NCBI GenBank assembly: GCA_964573705.1 | Contig: CAZNLT010000005.1 | Location: 1-64,000, forward strand | Reading direction: 5' to 3' | DNA: 64,000 bases | Source of the DNA: JAABSQ01 sp964573705 | GTDB lineage: Bacteria > Desulfobacterota > Desulfobacteria > Desulfobacterales > Desulfococcaceae | Part shown: positions 44,517 to 53,862 of the stretch, one piece after another | Position numbering within the stretch: position 1 is the first letter of the stretch | Layout of the letters: every line of letters begins with the position of its first letter | Made by a program: the position numbers and the translations under genes | The notes under the pieces: model-generated | The model's database searches: none | Seen by the model: the letters and a program-made list of their open reading frames with translations, nothing else | Told to the model about the DNA's origin: nothing

Positions 44517-45440
44517 ATGGGCTGTCTTTTCGGCTATGCCGGCCTTCCCGACGACACCCTTCTTTCCGGAATGGCCTCGCGTCTTTCCCACCGATGCCGC
44601 GGCGGCTGGGAGCGGACCCGGCTGCGGACCCATGACCACTGCACAGTGGAGATCGGCCGCGGCATTCCGCCCTGGTCCGGGGCCGGCCGGGTCTATCATC
44701 ATCCAGAAAAGCGGACGGCCCTGGGGTATTCCGGTGTTATCTTTCATAGCACCGGCGGCTCGGCAGTCCGCTCCGGAAAAACCGAGGCGAAAACCCTTCT
44801 GTCCCGATTGGGGAACCCCCCGGCGGCCGGATTACCCGCACTGGAGGGCGCTTTTACGGCGGCCCTGGCCGAGGAGGATGCCCTTCACCTGGTTCGAGAC
44901 CCCTCGGGCGTCAAGGTCCTTTACTGGGCCCGCCACCGGAATCGGCTGCTGTTCGCCAGTGAAATCAAGGCGCTGTTCGCCGACCCGGCCGTGTCTCGCA
45001 GAATGCGGTTGGGAGCGCTTCCCGAATACCTGACCTTCAGCTTCATTCCGGGCGAGAAGACCATGTTCGAGGAGATCCATGAACTTCAGCCCGGGACCGT
45101 TCTGGAATTTCGAAAGCAAGCCGTGCGCCTTCGTCGCCATTTCACTTTTGAAGATTCTGAATGGCGGCCGAATGATCCCATTGTGCATCGGCCCAAGTCG
45201 GGAATGATGGTGCCGGTCCGGTTCTGGTTTCAAAAAGAGATGCGCAGATACGCCCGGCGGGTATTGTCCCCCCGCAACCTGAAGCGGGTCGGTTTTTTCA
45301 ACCCGGATTACGTCAAAAAACTCCTCCGGTACGACAAAACCGAAATACAAAGCCAGCGGCACGGGCTCAAGCTCTGGATGCTGATCACCTTCATGCTCTG
45401 GCACGAACAGATGGCGGAGGGAAAAACCCGTTCAAAATAA
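44517..45440 (+). CDS. Asparagine synthase-like protein lacking the synthetase core
   Basis: Residues 1-210 match the glutamine amidotransferase domain of AsnB-type enzymes, ending with the typical YLTFSFIPGEKTMFEEIHEL. At about residues 215-222 the sequence jumps to the extreme C-terminus of the synthetase (HRPKSGMMVPVRFWFQKEMR, then GLKLWMLITFMLWHEQM). The ATP-pyrophosphatase core of some 200-300 residues, with its SGGxDS motif, is absent although the frame stays open. The N-terminus reads Met-Gly-Cys, whereas active class II amidotransferases have Cys directly after Met. The protein is unlikely to make amides. It is either a pseudogene by in-frame deletion or a repurposed stub. Confidence 0.7.
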   Translation: MGCLFGYAGLPDDTLLSGMASRLSHRCRGGWERTRLRTHDHCTVEIGRGIPPWSGAGRVYHHPEKRTALGYSGVIFHSTGGSAVRSGKTEAKTLLSRLGNPPAAGLPALEGAFTAALAEEDALHLVRDPSGVKVLYWARHRNRLLFASEIKALFADPAVSRRMRLGALPEYLTFSFIPGEKTMFEEIHELQPGTVLEFRKQAVRLRRHFTFEDSEWRPNDPIVHRPKSGMMVPVRFWFQKEMRRYARRVLSPRNLKRVGFFNPDYVKKLLRYDKTEIQSQRHGLKLWMLITFMLWHEQMAEGKTRSK

Positions 45441-45536
45441 GGCTTGCATTAAAAGGTCAATTTGCATAAACGTGACCTCAAAATTCGAACCCGTCAGCGG
45501 AATTCTTCCGTTTTCAAGTATATTTGGAGATATTTT

Positions 45537-46403
45537 ATGCATTATGAAGGAAATATCATTCGCCCGCCCAGCGAAGCCAACAGCATTCTGCTCCAGGCCA
45601 CCGTCGGGTGCTCCCACAACAAGTGCGCCTTCTGCGGCACCTATGCCGGGGAGCGATTTCAGATCAAACCCGATGAGATCATCTTTGAAGACATCGCCTA
45701 CGCCGCCCGGCATTTCAAACAGAAGCGACGCCTGTTCATCTGCGACGGCGACGCCCTGATCATTCCCCAGAAGCGGCTCCTGAAGATTCTGGAAGAGATC
45801 GAACGGCAGCTGCCCCGGGTGACCCGGGTGGGGGTTTACGCCAACACCAAAAGCATCGACATGAAATCCCCTGAGGAACTGAAGATCCTTCACGAACACG
45901 GCCTGGGGATCGCCTATATGGGCCTGGAATCCGGGGACGACGTCACCCTCAAAAAGATCAACAAAGGGGCTGCATCCGAAAAGATGATCGCCATGGGCCG
46001 GAAACTTCGGGAGGCGGGAATCAAGCTTTCCGTCACCGTGCTTCTGGGAATCGCAGGCCGGGAACGATCCCGTGAACATGCTCGAGAGACCGGACGAGTG
46101 CTCAGCGCCATCGATCCCGAATATGTGGGCGCCCTGAGCCTGATGCTGATCCCCGGCACCCCGCTGCACCGGGACTTTCAGGCCGGCGCCTTTCCGCTCC
46201 TCGACGCCGATGAAATGCTGACCGAACTCGGGACCATGATCGCCCATACCGACATGAAGGGCCAGTTCCACGCCAATCACGCCTCCAACTACCTGCCCAT
46301 CAAGGCCCGGCTTCCCAGAGACAAGGAATCGACCCTTCGATTGATCAACGACGCCCTTTCCGGCAAGGTGGCCTTGAAGCCGGAATGGATGAGAGCCTTA
46401 TAA
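45537..46403 (+). CDS. Radical SAM protein
   Basis: The 288-residue protein has the [4Fe-4S] motif in TVGCSHNKCAFCGTY (CxxxxCxxC spacing variant) close to its N-terminus. Further radical SAM strands include FICDGDALIIP and VGVYANTKSI, and IAYMGLESGDDVTLKKINKG follows the Elp3/HemN-like pattern. The start is the ATG at 45537, preceded by GGAGATATTTT. A longer frame reaches 45462, into the gap after the asparagine synthase-like gene. Such short radical SAM proteins are widespread in sulfate reducers and of unknown substrate. Confidence 0.85.
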   Translation: MHYEGNIIRPPSEANSILLQATVGCSHNKCAFCGTYAGERFQIKPDEIIFEDIAYAARHFKQKRRLFICDGDALIIPQKRLLKILEEIERQLPRVTRVGVYANTKSIDMKSPEELKILHEHGLGIAYMGLESGDDVTLKKINKGAASEKMIAMGRKLREAGIKLSVTVLLGIAGRERSREHARETGRVLSAIDPEYVGALSLMLIPGTPLHRDFQAGAFPLLDADEMLTELGTMIAHTDMKGQFHANHASNYLPIKARLPRDKESTLRLINDALSGKVALKPEWMRAL

Positions 46404-46470
46404 ACCGCTGCAATTCAGGATTTGTCGGCATTTGCCGCATTAAATAGACCAGATAAGGAGAAGATCAGCC

Positions 46471-48495
46471 ATGAGCAACGACTTGCCTGCCGCCCAGGCA
46501 ATGGAAGACGCCCCCTGTATCAACATTATCCGCACCCTGTCAATGGATGCCATTCAGCAAGCCAATTCAGGCCACCCCGGCGCTCCTTTAGGGCTGGCCC
46601 CGGCCGCCTATGTGCTGTGGACCCAGGTAATGAAACACAACCCTAAAAATCCCCAATGGCCCAACCGGGACCGGTTCGTCCTCTCCGGGGGACACGCCTC
46701 AATGCTGCTCTACAGCCTCCTGCACCTGACCGGTTATGACCTGAGCCTGGAGGATATTCAGAAGTTTCGTCAGCTGGACAGCAAAACCCCGGGCCACCCC
46801 GAATTCGGCGTCACCCCCGGCGTGGAAACCACCACCGGTCCCCTGGGGCAGGGGTTTGCCGCCGCCGTGGGCATGGCCATGGCCGAACGCCATCTGGCCG
46901 CCCGCTTCAACCGGGTGGGACAGGAAATCGTGGATCATTACACCTATGTCATGTGCGGCGACGGCGATCTCATGGAGGGTATCTCTTATGAAGCGGCCTC
47001 TCTGGCCGGCCACCTGGGGCTGGGAAAGCTGGTCTGCATTTACGATGACAACAAGATCACCATCGAGGGAGGCACCGACATCAGCTTCACCGAGGATGTG
47101 GGGCTTCGGTTCAAGGCCATGGGCTGGCATGTACTCACCGTGATGGACGGCAACGATGTGGCCGCCGTTTTCGCTGCTCTGGAAGCGGCCAAGGCCGAAA
47201 CGGAGATGCCCTCCATCATCGTCCTGCGCACCCATATCGCTTACGGCAGCCCCAACAAGCAGGGCTCCCCGGACGCCCACGGCGCCCCCCTGGGGGTGGA
47301 GGAGGTCCGACTCACCAAACGCAACCTGGGCTGCGATGAGGATCTCTGCTTCTGCGTGCCCGATGATCCGCTGGTGACCTATCGAAAATGCATCGAGGCG
47401 GGGGTTCTGGAAGAGGCCGATTGGCAGAAGCGGTTCGATGAATTCCAGGAGAAATACCCGGGGCTGGCCCGGGACTGGGAAGAAGCCCTGACCCGGACCC
47501 TGAAAGAGGGCTGGGATGAAAACATTCCCGATTTCAAACCCGCGGACGGCCCCATGGCCACCCGGGCCGCCTCCGGAAAGGTGCTCAACGCCATCGCCGA
47601 AAAGGCACCGACCCTGATGGGCGGTTCCGCGGACCTGGCGCCTTCCAACAAGACCCTGATCGAGTCTTCCCATGATTTCCAGAAATTCGCCTACACCGGG
47701 CGGAACATCCGCTTCGGCGTGCGGGAGCATGCCATGGGCGCGATCCTTTCGGGGATGGCCCTGCACCGCGGGGTACGGCCCTACGGCGGCACCTTTCTGG
47801 TATTCGCCGACTACATGCGGCCGGCCATTCGCCTGGCGGCCCTGATGGAGCAGCCGGTGATTTATGTCTTTACCCATGACAGCGTGGCCGTGGGCGAAGA
47901 CGGCCCCACCCATCAGCCCATCGAGCATGTGCTCAGCCTGCGGGCGATCCCCGGCCTGACGGTGATTCGGCCGGCGGACGCCGCCGAAACCGCCCTGGCC
48001 TGGCGGGTGGCCATGGAATCATCCTCGAACCCGACCGCCCTGATTCTGACCCGCCAGAAGCTGCCGATCCTGGACCGAACCCGCTATGCGCCCGCCGAGG
48101 GACTCGCCCGGGGCGCCTATATCCTTTCCGACTGCGACGGCACCCCCGACGTGATTCTGATCGCCACCGGCTCCGAGGTCCACATCACCCTGGAGGCCCA
48201 GGAAAAACTGAAATCCGAAGGCGTTTCCGCGCGGGTGGTCTCCATGCCCAGCTGGGAATTGTTCGAAAAAAATGATGCGGATTACAGGGAAAAGGTCCTG
48301 CCGTCCGGAGTCCCCACCCGCCTGGCGGTGGAAGCCGGCTCCCCGATGGGATGGGAACGGTACACGGGGCGCAGTGAGGCGGTCATCGGGATCGACCGTT
48401 TCGGGGCCTCGGCCCGGGGAAATGTGCTGCTGGAAAAGTTCGGCTTTACCGCCGACAACATCGTTCAGCGGGCCAAGGCGCTTTTGAAGCCCTGA
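46471..48495 (+). CDS. tkt: Transketolase
   Basis: A complete 674-residue enzyme. It has the substrate-binding start (MDAIQQANSGHPGAPLGLAP), the thiamine-diphosphate motif (GDGDLMEGISYEAASLAGHL, then YDDNKITIEG), the transketolase signature in the middle domain (IRFGVREHAMGAILSGMALH) and the C-terminal domain. It interconverts pentose and hexose phosphates. AAGGAG precedes the start, and a strong terminator follows. In sulfate reducers it mainly supplies pentoses and erythrose-4-phosphate. Confidence 0.95.
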   Translation: MSNDLPAAQAMEDAPCINIIRTLSMDAIQQANSGHPGAPLGLAPAAYVLWTQVMKHNPKNPQWPNRDRFVLSGGHASMLLYSLLHLTGYDLSLEDIQKFRQLDSKTPGHPEFGVTPGVETTTGPLGQGFAAAVGMAMAERHLAARFNRVGQEIVDHYTYVMCGDGDLMEGISYEAASLAGHLGLGKLVCIYDDNKITIEGGTDISFTEDVGLRFKAMGWHVLTVMDGNDVAAVFAALEAAKAETEMPSIIVLRTHIAYGSPNKQGSPDAHGAPLGVEEVRLTKRNLGCDEDLCFCVPDDPLVTYRKCIEAGVLEEADWQKRFDEFQEKYPGLARDWEEALTRTLKEGWDENIPDFKPADGPMATRAASGKVLNAIAEKAPTLMGGSADLAPSNKTLIESSHDFQKFAYTGRNIRFGVREHAMGAILSGMALHRGVRPYGGTFLVFADYMRPAIRLAALMEQPVIYVFTHDSVAVGEDGPTHQPIEHVLSLRAIPGLTVIRPADAAETALAWRVAMESSSNPTALILTRQKLPILDRTRYAPAEGLARGAYILSDCDGTPDVILIATGSEVHITLEAQEKLKSEGVSARVVSMPSWELFEKNDADYREKVLPSGVPTRLAVEAGSPMGWERYTGRSEAVIGIDRFGASARGNVLLEKFGFTADNIVQRAKALLKP

Positions 48496-48553
48496 TTCTA
48501 CCCCTTCATAAATCGATGGGGCGGCGCATGCAGGCATCCGTCGCCCTGCCGGC

Positions 48554-48594
48554 AAAACCCCGGGGCGGTGTTTCGACATCGCCCCGGGGTTTTA
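48554..48594. terminator. Bidirectional rho-independent terminator
   Basis: AAAACCCCGGGGCG (48554-48567) and CGCCCCGGGGTTTT (48580-48593) form a perfect 14-base inverted repeat around a 12-base spacer. T/A tracts on both sides allow use by tkt on the plus strand and by the convergent 48615 gene on the minus strand. Confidence 0.85.
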
Positions 48595-48614
48595 TCGGGT
48601 AATCTTTCCTCTTT

Positions 48615-49223
48615 TCAGCTCCCGATAATCTCCAGAATCTTCCGGGAGGTATATTCCCCCAAATCGGCCAGTCCGTCCAGGGGCAAAAACGCCGGTGCAT
48701 TGTTGGAAAACAGGCAGGTCACGGATGCGGGGAAATCCTCATCCGCCTCATAGATGATATAGCTCAGCGTGATTTTGGGAACCGGCCGCACCATAAAGGA
48801 AAAATCCCCGCCGATATCCGAGAAGACTTTCTGGCCGTCCAGAGTGGTAATGATTTCTCTGGATTTCTCCTGAATTCGGTCGACATGCGGAATCAAAAGG
48901 TTCTGGGTATTGGCCGCAAACGCCGCCACATAGGGCATGCTGCCTTGAAAATCCTTGAACGCCTTCAGGGGTTCGAGCACACACTCGAAGGGCCGGGCAT
49001 GGAGCGCATACAACGACAGAACAATGCCCACCGGCCCATCCTGCGGTTCCTCCCCCAGAAAAATCCCGTCCGGCCGTATTCGGCAGGTTTCTCCCAAAGC
49101 GTCGAAGACAAAGGCATCGCCTTCCTTTCGACTCGGCAGGGATCTCAGGATATCCGTTTCAGAACGGTTTTCAAACAGGGTCTTGATATTTTCACGAACG
49201 ATCATCGCATAATTATCGGTCAC
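48615..49223 (-). CDS. DUF3786-like protein
   Basis: A soluble 202-residue protein. The recognisable part is the LSLYALHARP segment followed by LEPLKAFKDFQGSMPYVAAF, and the long C-terminal strand-helix part (MVRPVPKITLSYIIYEADED). This resembles DUF3786, found in anaerobes. No catalytic residues are known. It is a single gene after the tkt terminator and 12 bases after the permease gene on the same strand. Confidence 0.6.
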   Translation of the reverse strand: MTDNYAMIVRENIKTLFENRSETDILRSLPSRKEGDAFVFDALGETCRIRPDGIFLGEEPQDGPVGIVLSLYALHARPFECVLEPLKAFKDFQGSMPYVAAFAANTQNLLIPHVDRIQEKSREIITTLDGQKVFSDIGGDFSFMVRPVPKITLSYIIYEADEDFPASVTCLFSNNAPAFLPLDGLADLGEYTSRKILEIIGS

Positions 49224-49234
49224 AATGGTTCTCC

Positions 49235-50500
49235 TTATTTTCGAATCCGGGTCAGGAAAAAATAGAGCACCCCCGCCACAACCATGGCCGGAAGGGAGCC
49301 GCCCACCGGGTATTTCATGACGGCGATCAGTTCAAAAACCAGAAAACCGGCGGCCCAAGCCCCCAGAGCGACGGGGTTGAATCCTTTCATATACCAATAG
49401 GCCCCGCCGACCTGATATAATGCTTCGACAGTGAGCCGGCGTTTTCGGACTATAAAATAGTCGGTCAGCACCACACCGAACAGGGGCACAAACATGGCCC
49501 CGATGAAAAGAAGAAAGTTTTCAAACTGATCCGCAGGAAAAATCAGGGCCACCCCGATGGAGAGAATGCCCGCAATCCACATAAATGCTTTCGCCCCAAC
49601 CTTTCTCGAAATATTCATCATGGAACAGGTGGCGGAATAAATGTCCGGAAAATCCGACGTAATGGTGGAAAAGACCACCAGCACCAGAGCCGGGATGGCC
49701 AGCCCTACCTGGCCCATGATCTGGAGCACCAGAATTTCCGGAGCGGCATTGCCGGTGACCAGGGTCGCCGTCAGGCCCAGCGCGTACATCCAGGAAGAAA
49801 CCAGGAAATAGCCCCACCAGGTATTCCAGAAAGCCGGTCCGGTCTTGCGGGAAAACCGGGTATAATCGGCCACCAGAGGCAACCAGGAAATCGGCATGGC
49901 GATCACCAGGTCAAGGCCGATCATAAACGGAAGATCTCCGGTCGCCGGCCATTGAAAGTTGTCGCCGAAACGCTGCACAGAAACCCAGGTCATGAGGATC
50001 AGGATCAGCAAAAGCGCCACCACCGCGGTGTTCTGAAGGATTTTCCACACCGATTTTCCGGTATACAGGGCCCAGAGCAGGGTCCCCATGCCGATGGTGA
50101 TGATCCAGAACCGGTCGCTTGCCAGAAGCCCGCCGGCGGAAGCCCCCAGCATGGCCCCGGCATGCCCGCCGATGATCAGCATGATGGCGGCCCAGCCGAT
50201 CAGTTGAATGATATTGAGCACCGCCGCCAGGTCCGCCCCCCGCAGGCCGAAGGCGGGCCGCACCGAGACCATCGACATGATTCCGTAATCGGACCCGATG
50301 ATGCCGCCCAATCCCATCAGGGTATTGCCGATCAGATGACCGAGGAGGATCGCCCAAAGTCCGGCCCAGAGCCCCATTGGGGCCAGAAATCCGCCGGCCC
50401 AGATTTCAGCCAGGGAGATCGCCACCCCCGCCCACAGTAAAAAATAGTCGATACCGCCCAGATTTCGCCGGGCCTGCCCGATCGGTTGAATGTCCATCAT
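49235..50500 (-). CDS. NCS1-family permease (cytosine/purine or HMP transporter, CytX-like)
   Basis: A 421-residue membrane protein with about twelve hydrophobic segments. The signature SLAEIWAGGFLAPMGLWAGL and the helix motif FSTITSDFPDIYSATCSMMN belong to the NCS1 group. In this group CytX carries hydroxymethylpyrimidine, a thiamine precursor, and CodB carries cytosine. A nearby plus-strand gene encodes a ThiB-like protein, so a thiamine link is plausible. I looked for a THI-box riboswitch in the upstream 330 bases and saw none. Confidence 0.75.
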   Translation of the reverse strand: MMDIQPIGQARRNLGGIDYFLLWAGVAISLAEIWAGGFLAPMGLWAGLWAILLGHLIGNTLMGLGGIIGSDYGIMSMVSVRPAFGLRGADLAAVLNIIQLIGWAAIMLIIGGHAGAMLGASAGGLLASDRFWIITIGMGTLLWALYTGKSVWKILQNTAVVALLLILILMTWVSVQRFGDNFQWPATGDLPFMIGLDLVIAMPISWLPLVADYTRFSRKTGPAFWNTWWGYFLVSSWMYALGLTATLVTGNAAPEILVLQIMGQVGLAIPALVLVVFSTITSDFPDIYSATCSMMNISRKVGAKAFMWIAGILSIGVALIFPADQFENFLLFIGAMFVPLFGVVLTDYFIVRKRRLTVEALYQVGGAYWYMKGFNPVALGAWAAGFLVFELIAVMKYPVGGSLPAMVVAGVLYFFLTRIRK

Positions 50501-50833
50501 GGGTGCACCTCTGACCTGTAACTTTATGTTCGAAAAAAAAATCCAGCATAACGGCTCAGGGAGTAACCGATTTGAATGCGGGATTCAAGGGAATATCCGA
50601 ATTCCGCCCGAAAAAACCCTTTTCCAAAACGCCCTACCCTTTTTTCAGGATTTTTGTTACAGGATAAGCCAAAAGGGAGCGACCCCATGGGAAGATACAA
50701 TAACGGTGGGCTCCGATCATCGTTCCGACTGAGCCTGATTGATTGAGGCCGACCGAAACGGTGATCATGGCCTGACGGTGCTTGCCGTCACCGTTGAGCG
50801 TAATATGTTTACATAAAGAAGAGGGTGGAAGTG
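50501..50833. other. Divergent intergenic region
   Basis: It lies between the permease (minus) and the ETF-QO gene (plus) and contains the reduced repeat at 50714-50772. The rest has no recognisable RNA element. Confidence 0.4.
50714..50772. repeat. Reduced copy of the dispersed repeat (outer ends only)
   Basis: The left part GATCATCGTTCCGACTGAGC and the right part GACCGAAACGGTGATCATGG match the outer ends of the full repeat copies. They are joined directly, without the CCCGGG hairpin and loop. This shows that the outer inverted ends and the inner hairpin can exist separately. Confidence 0.65.
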
Positions 50834-52504
50834 ATGACGACGGAACACGAACAGATCGAATTTGATGTCCTATTTGTCGGCGGAGGCCCGGCGAGCCTTG
50901 CCGGCGCCGTACGATTGATGCAGCTTGCGGCGGAACAGGGAAAAGAGATCGAGGTGGCCCTGATCGAAAAAGGCGCTGAAATCGGCGCCCATGCGGTGAG
51001 CGGCGCAATTCTCAATCCCATCGCGCTTCAGGAGTTGATGCCCGACTACCGAGAGAAGGGCTGCCCCATAGAAACCACCATTCGGGATGATGAATTCTAT
51101 TACCTCACTCCGGACCGCCACTACCCCATACCGATCATTCCCAAATACATGCATAATCAGGGGTTTCATGTGATCAGCCTCTCCCGGTTCACCCGCTGGC
51201 TGGGGACCATCGCCGAAGAGGCGGGAATCAATATCTTTCCGGGTTTTGCCGGAAAAGAGGTGCTCTGCGGGCCCGACGGGAAAACCATTGTCGGCGTCCG
51301 CACCGGCGACAAGGGAATCGGCAAGGACGGCAATCCCAAATCCAATTTCGAGCCCGGCTTCGATCTCTTGGCCAAGATCACTGTGTTCGGTGAAGGGGCC
51401 CGGGGAAGCCTGGTCAAAGAACTCGCCGTCAAACTCGGCCTGTTCGAAGAAAAGATGGACCAGGTCTTTGAAACCGGAATCAAGGAAGTGATTCAACTGG
51501 ACGAAGAGAAGAATTACTTCAGCACCGCCGGAGGCAACGGCATCCACCTGATGGGCTATCCATTGGGATGGGACACGCCGGGCGGCGGGTTTATTTATGA
51601 AATGAAGAACCACCGGATTGCTCTGGGCTATCTGGTGGGACTATCCTATGAAAATCCGCTGCTGGACCCCTATGATGAATTCATCAAATTCAAACGGCAT
51701 CCCTTTGTGGCGAGTATTATTCAAGGAGGAAAGGTGATCGAACAGGGGGCGCGGACGGTCTCCACCGGCGGATATTTTTCCATTCCCGAGCTGGCGGTGG
51801 ACGGCGGCATGTTTATCGGGGGCGCCGCGGCCATGCAGAACACCCCGGGGCTGAAGGGAATTCACCTGTCCATGAAATCGGGAATGCTGGCGGCCGAAGC
51901 CTGCATGGGCGCGCTTCAGCAAGAACGGTTCGATCAGTCCACCCTCGGGGAGTATTCACGAAAGTTTGAGAAAAGCTGGGCCAAAAGCGAAATGTACGAG
52001 GGAAGAAATTTCGCCCAGGGCCTCTCTAAAAAGGGGCTGTTGAAGCTGGTTCATCTGGGGTCCCAGTATGTCACCGGCGGGCGGGGGATTCGGGACCATA
52101 TGCCCCTGGAGGCGGACAGCGGCACCCTGAAGCCGGCGGATGCGGTCGCCGCACCCAAACCGGTGGACCCGAAGGCCCTGGACGGGGTTCTCTACGTAGA
52201 CAAACTCACCGGGGTTTATCTGTCCAAAACCCTGCACCGGGAAGATCAACCCTCTCATCTGATCGTCCATCACACCGACCTCTGCGTCCATCTGTGCTAT
52301 CCGACTTACGGCAGCCCCTGCACCCGTTTCTGCCCGGGCAAGGTCTATGAAATGGAGATCGACCCATCCACCGGCGCACGACGGCTGAAACTGAACCCGT
52401 CCAACTGCTTCCACTGCAAAACCTGCGATATCAAAGATCCCTATCACAACATCACCTGGACCTGTCCGGAAGGGGGCGAAGGGCCGAGTTACGGCATCGT
52501 TTAG
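50834..52504 (+). CDS. Electron-transfer flavoprotein:quinone oxidoreductase
   Basis: The FAD-binding start is VLFVGGGPASLAGAVRL. GGYFSIPELAVDGGMFIGGA and the conserved fatty-tail interaction region lie in the middle. The C-terminal ferredoxin part has Cys in YGSPCTRFCPGKVYE and PSNCFHCKTCDIKDP, giving one [4Fe-4S]. At 556 residues it is full length. The enzyme passes electrons from electron-transfer flavoprotein, hence from acyl-CoA oxidation, to menaquinone. The ATG at 50834 is chosen over the GTG at 50825 because GAGGGTGGAA lies in front of it. It has no etfAB neighbour here. Confidence 0.92.
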   Translation: MTTEHEQIEFDVLFVGGGPASLAGAVRLMQLAAEQGKEIEVALIEKGAEIGAHAVSGAILNPIALQELMPDYREKGCPIETTIRDDEFYYLTPDRHYPIPIIPKYMHNQGFHVISLSRFTRWLGTIAEEAGINIFPGFAGKEVLCGPDGKTIVGVRTGDKGIGKDGNPKSNFEPGFDLLAKITVFGEGARGSLVKELAVKLGLFEEKMDQVFETGIKEVIQLDEEKNYFSTAGGNGIHLMGYPLGWDTPGGGFIYEMKNHRIALGYLVGLSYENPLLDPYDEFIKFKRHPFVASIIQGGKVIEQGARTVSTGGYFSIPELAVDGGMFIGGAAAMQNTPGLKGIHLSMKSGMLAAEACMGALQQERFDQSTLGEYSRKFEKSWAKSEMYEGRNFAQGLSKKGLLKLVHLGSQYVTGGRGIRDHMPLEADSGTLKPADAVAAPKPVDPKALDGVLYVDKLTGVYLSKTLHREDQPSHLIVHHTDLCVHLCYPTYGSPCTRFCPGKVYEMEIDPSTGARRLKLNPSNCFHCKTCDIKDPYHNITWTCPEGGEGPSYGIV

Positions 52505-52574
52505 AATTTCGCCTCTTTTTTTCGCATGGTATCGACTCGAGGCCGGCATCGCGCCGTTCTCGAGCCGAAAAGCC

Positions 52575-52603
52575 TTGACAGATCGAGGGCCCGATTCTAT
52601 TTT
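52575..52603 (+). promoter_or_regulatory. Putative sigma70-type promoter upstream of the ThiB-like gene
   Basis: TTGACA (52575-52580) and TATTTT (52598-52603) are separated by 17 bases. The gene starts at 52798, leaving a leader of about 190 bases. An imperfect CTCGAG-bounded hairpin at about 52533-52564, just before the promoter, may end the ETF-QO transcript. Confidence 0.5.
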
Positions 52604-52797
52604 AGAGACTTCTTTTGCTCCTCAACCTTACACTCGGGCAGACCGCTCGGAATCAGAGATTAACACATTCGGTCGGCAGCGCTGGGCATCGAATCATCCG
52701 GTTTTCGGAATTCCGCACCTGCTGATCCCATTCGGCAGGATACCGGCCCCATCTGTGGGAGACTTTTTCAAGAAACCGTTTCTCAGGAATCGAGTGA

Positions 52798-53862
52798 ATG
52801 ATACGCAATTCTATATGGTTAACAGGATGCCTCATCCTTTACGCCGCTCTTTTCAGCCATTCGGTATTTTCATCGGAAAAGCCCCGGACGATTACCATTC
52901 TCACCCATGACAGCTTCAGCGTCAGCAAGCATGTGATCGAGGCCTTTGAACAGGACCATCAGGCAACCGTTCGATTGATGAAAGCCGAAACGGCCGGGGC
53001 CACCCTGGATCGGGCGCTCGCCTTTCATCGACGGTCTCCGGCGGCCGACATCGTATTCGGGCTCGACAACACGATGATGGGGCGGGCCCTGGAATCCGGC
53101 ATTTTTGAATCCTATGCCTCCCCGCTTCTGAACCAAATTCCGAAGGAATTCAAACTCGACCCCGAAAACCGGCTCCTCCCGGTGGATTACGGGGATGTCT
53201 GCCTGAACTATGACAAGAAATGGTTCGCCAGGCGGGGACTTGCGCCGCCGGGCAGCCTGGAGGACCTTACCCGGCCGATGTATGAAGGATTGACGGTGGT
53301 CGAAAACCCCGAGACCTCTTCACCGGGGCTGGCGTTTCTCCTGGCCACGGTCGCCCATTTCGGCGAAGATCACTTTCTCGAATTCTGGGCCGACCTGCGG
53401 GACAACCAGGTTTTAGTGGTGGACGGATGGAAGCAGGCCTATCTCGGACATTTCAGTGCCGCTTCCCAAGGCAGCCGGCCCATCGTCATCAGTTATGCCA
53501 GCAGTCCGGCGGCCGAGGTGTTTTATTCGGAGCAACAAATCTATGAAGCCCCCAGCGCCGCCATCACCGACCCGGGGATGAGCTTTCGGCAGGTCGAATT
53601 CGTCGGTATTTTAAAAGGTTCCCGGAACAAGGAACTGGCCCGCCGATGGGTCGATTATATGCTGGACATCCCCTTTCAGAAGGATATCCCTTTACAGATG
53701 TTCGTTTTCCCGGTCAATCCGAAGGCACCGCTGCCGGACCTTTTCACACGATATGCGCGAGTGGCCCGCAAGCCGATTCAAATGCCGGTGGAACGAATCA
53801 AAGAAAACCGCCGAAAATGGGTGGAGGCATGGTCGGAGGTGGTGCTCAAAAATAAACTTTGA
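52798..53862 (+). CDS. Thiamine-type ABC transporter substrate-binding protein (ThiB-like)
   Basis: A signal peptide (GCLILYAALFSHSVFSS) precedes a 330-residue mature protein with the ThiB-type strand TITILTHDSFSVSKHVIEAF and conserved LPVDYGDVCLNYDKKWF and SYASSPAAEVFY. The family binds thiamine or its phosphates in the periplasm. No ThiP permease or ThiQ ATPase gene is next to it, so it would need distant partners or be an orphan binding protein. Confidence 0.8.
   Translation: MIRNSIWLTGCLILYAALFSHSVFSSEKPRTITILTHDSFSVSKHVIEAFEQDHQATVRLMKAETAGATLDRALAFHRRSPAADIVFGLDNTMMGRALESGIFESYASPLLNQIPKEFKLDPENRLLPVDYGDVCLNYDKKWFARRGLAPPGSLEDLTRPMYEGLTVVENPETSSPGLAFLLATVAHFGEDHFLEFWADLRDNQVLVVDGWKQAYLGHFSAASQGSRPIVISYASSPAAEVFYSEQQIYEAPSAAITDPGMSFRQVEFVGILKGSRNKELARRWVDYMLDIPFQKDIPLQMFVFPVNPKAPLPDLFTRYARVARKPIQMPVERIKENRRKWVEAWSEVVLKNKL

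Noticed and set aside
50501..50833. Possible THI-box riboswitch upstream of the CytX-like permease
   Set aside because: I looked for the conserved CTGAGA and CCTGATCTGG-type segments on the minus strand and found neither.
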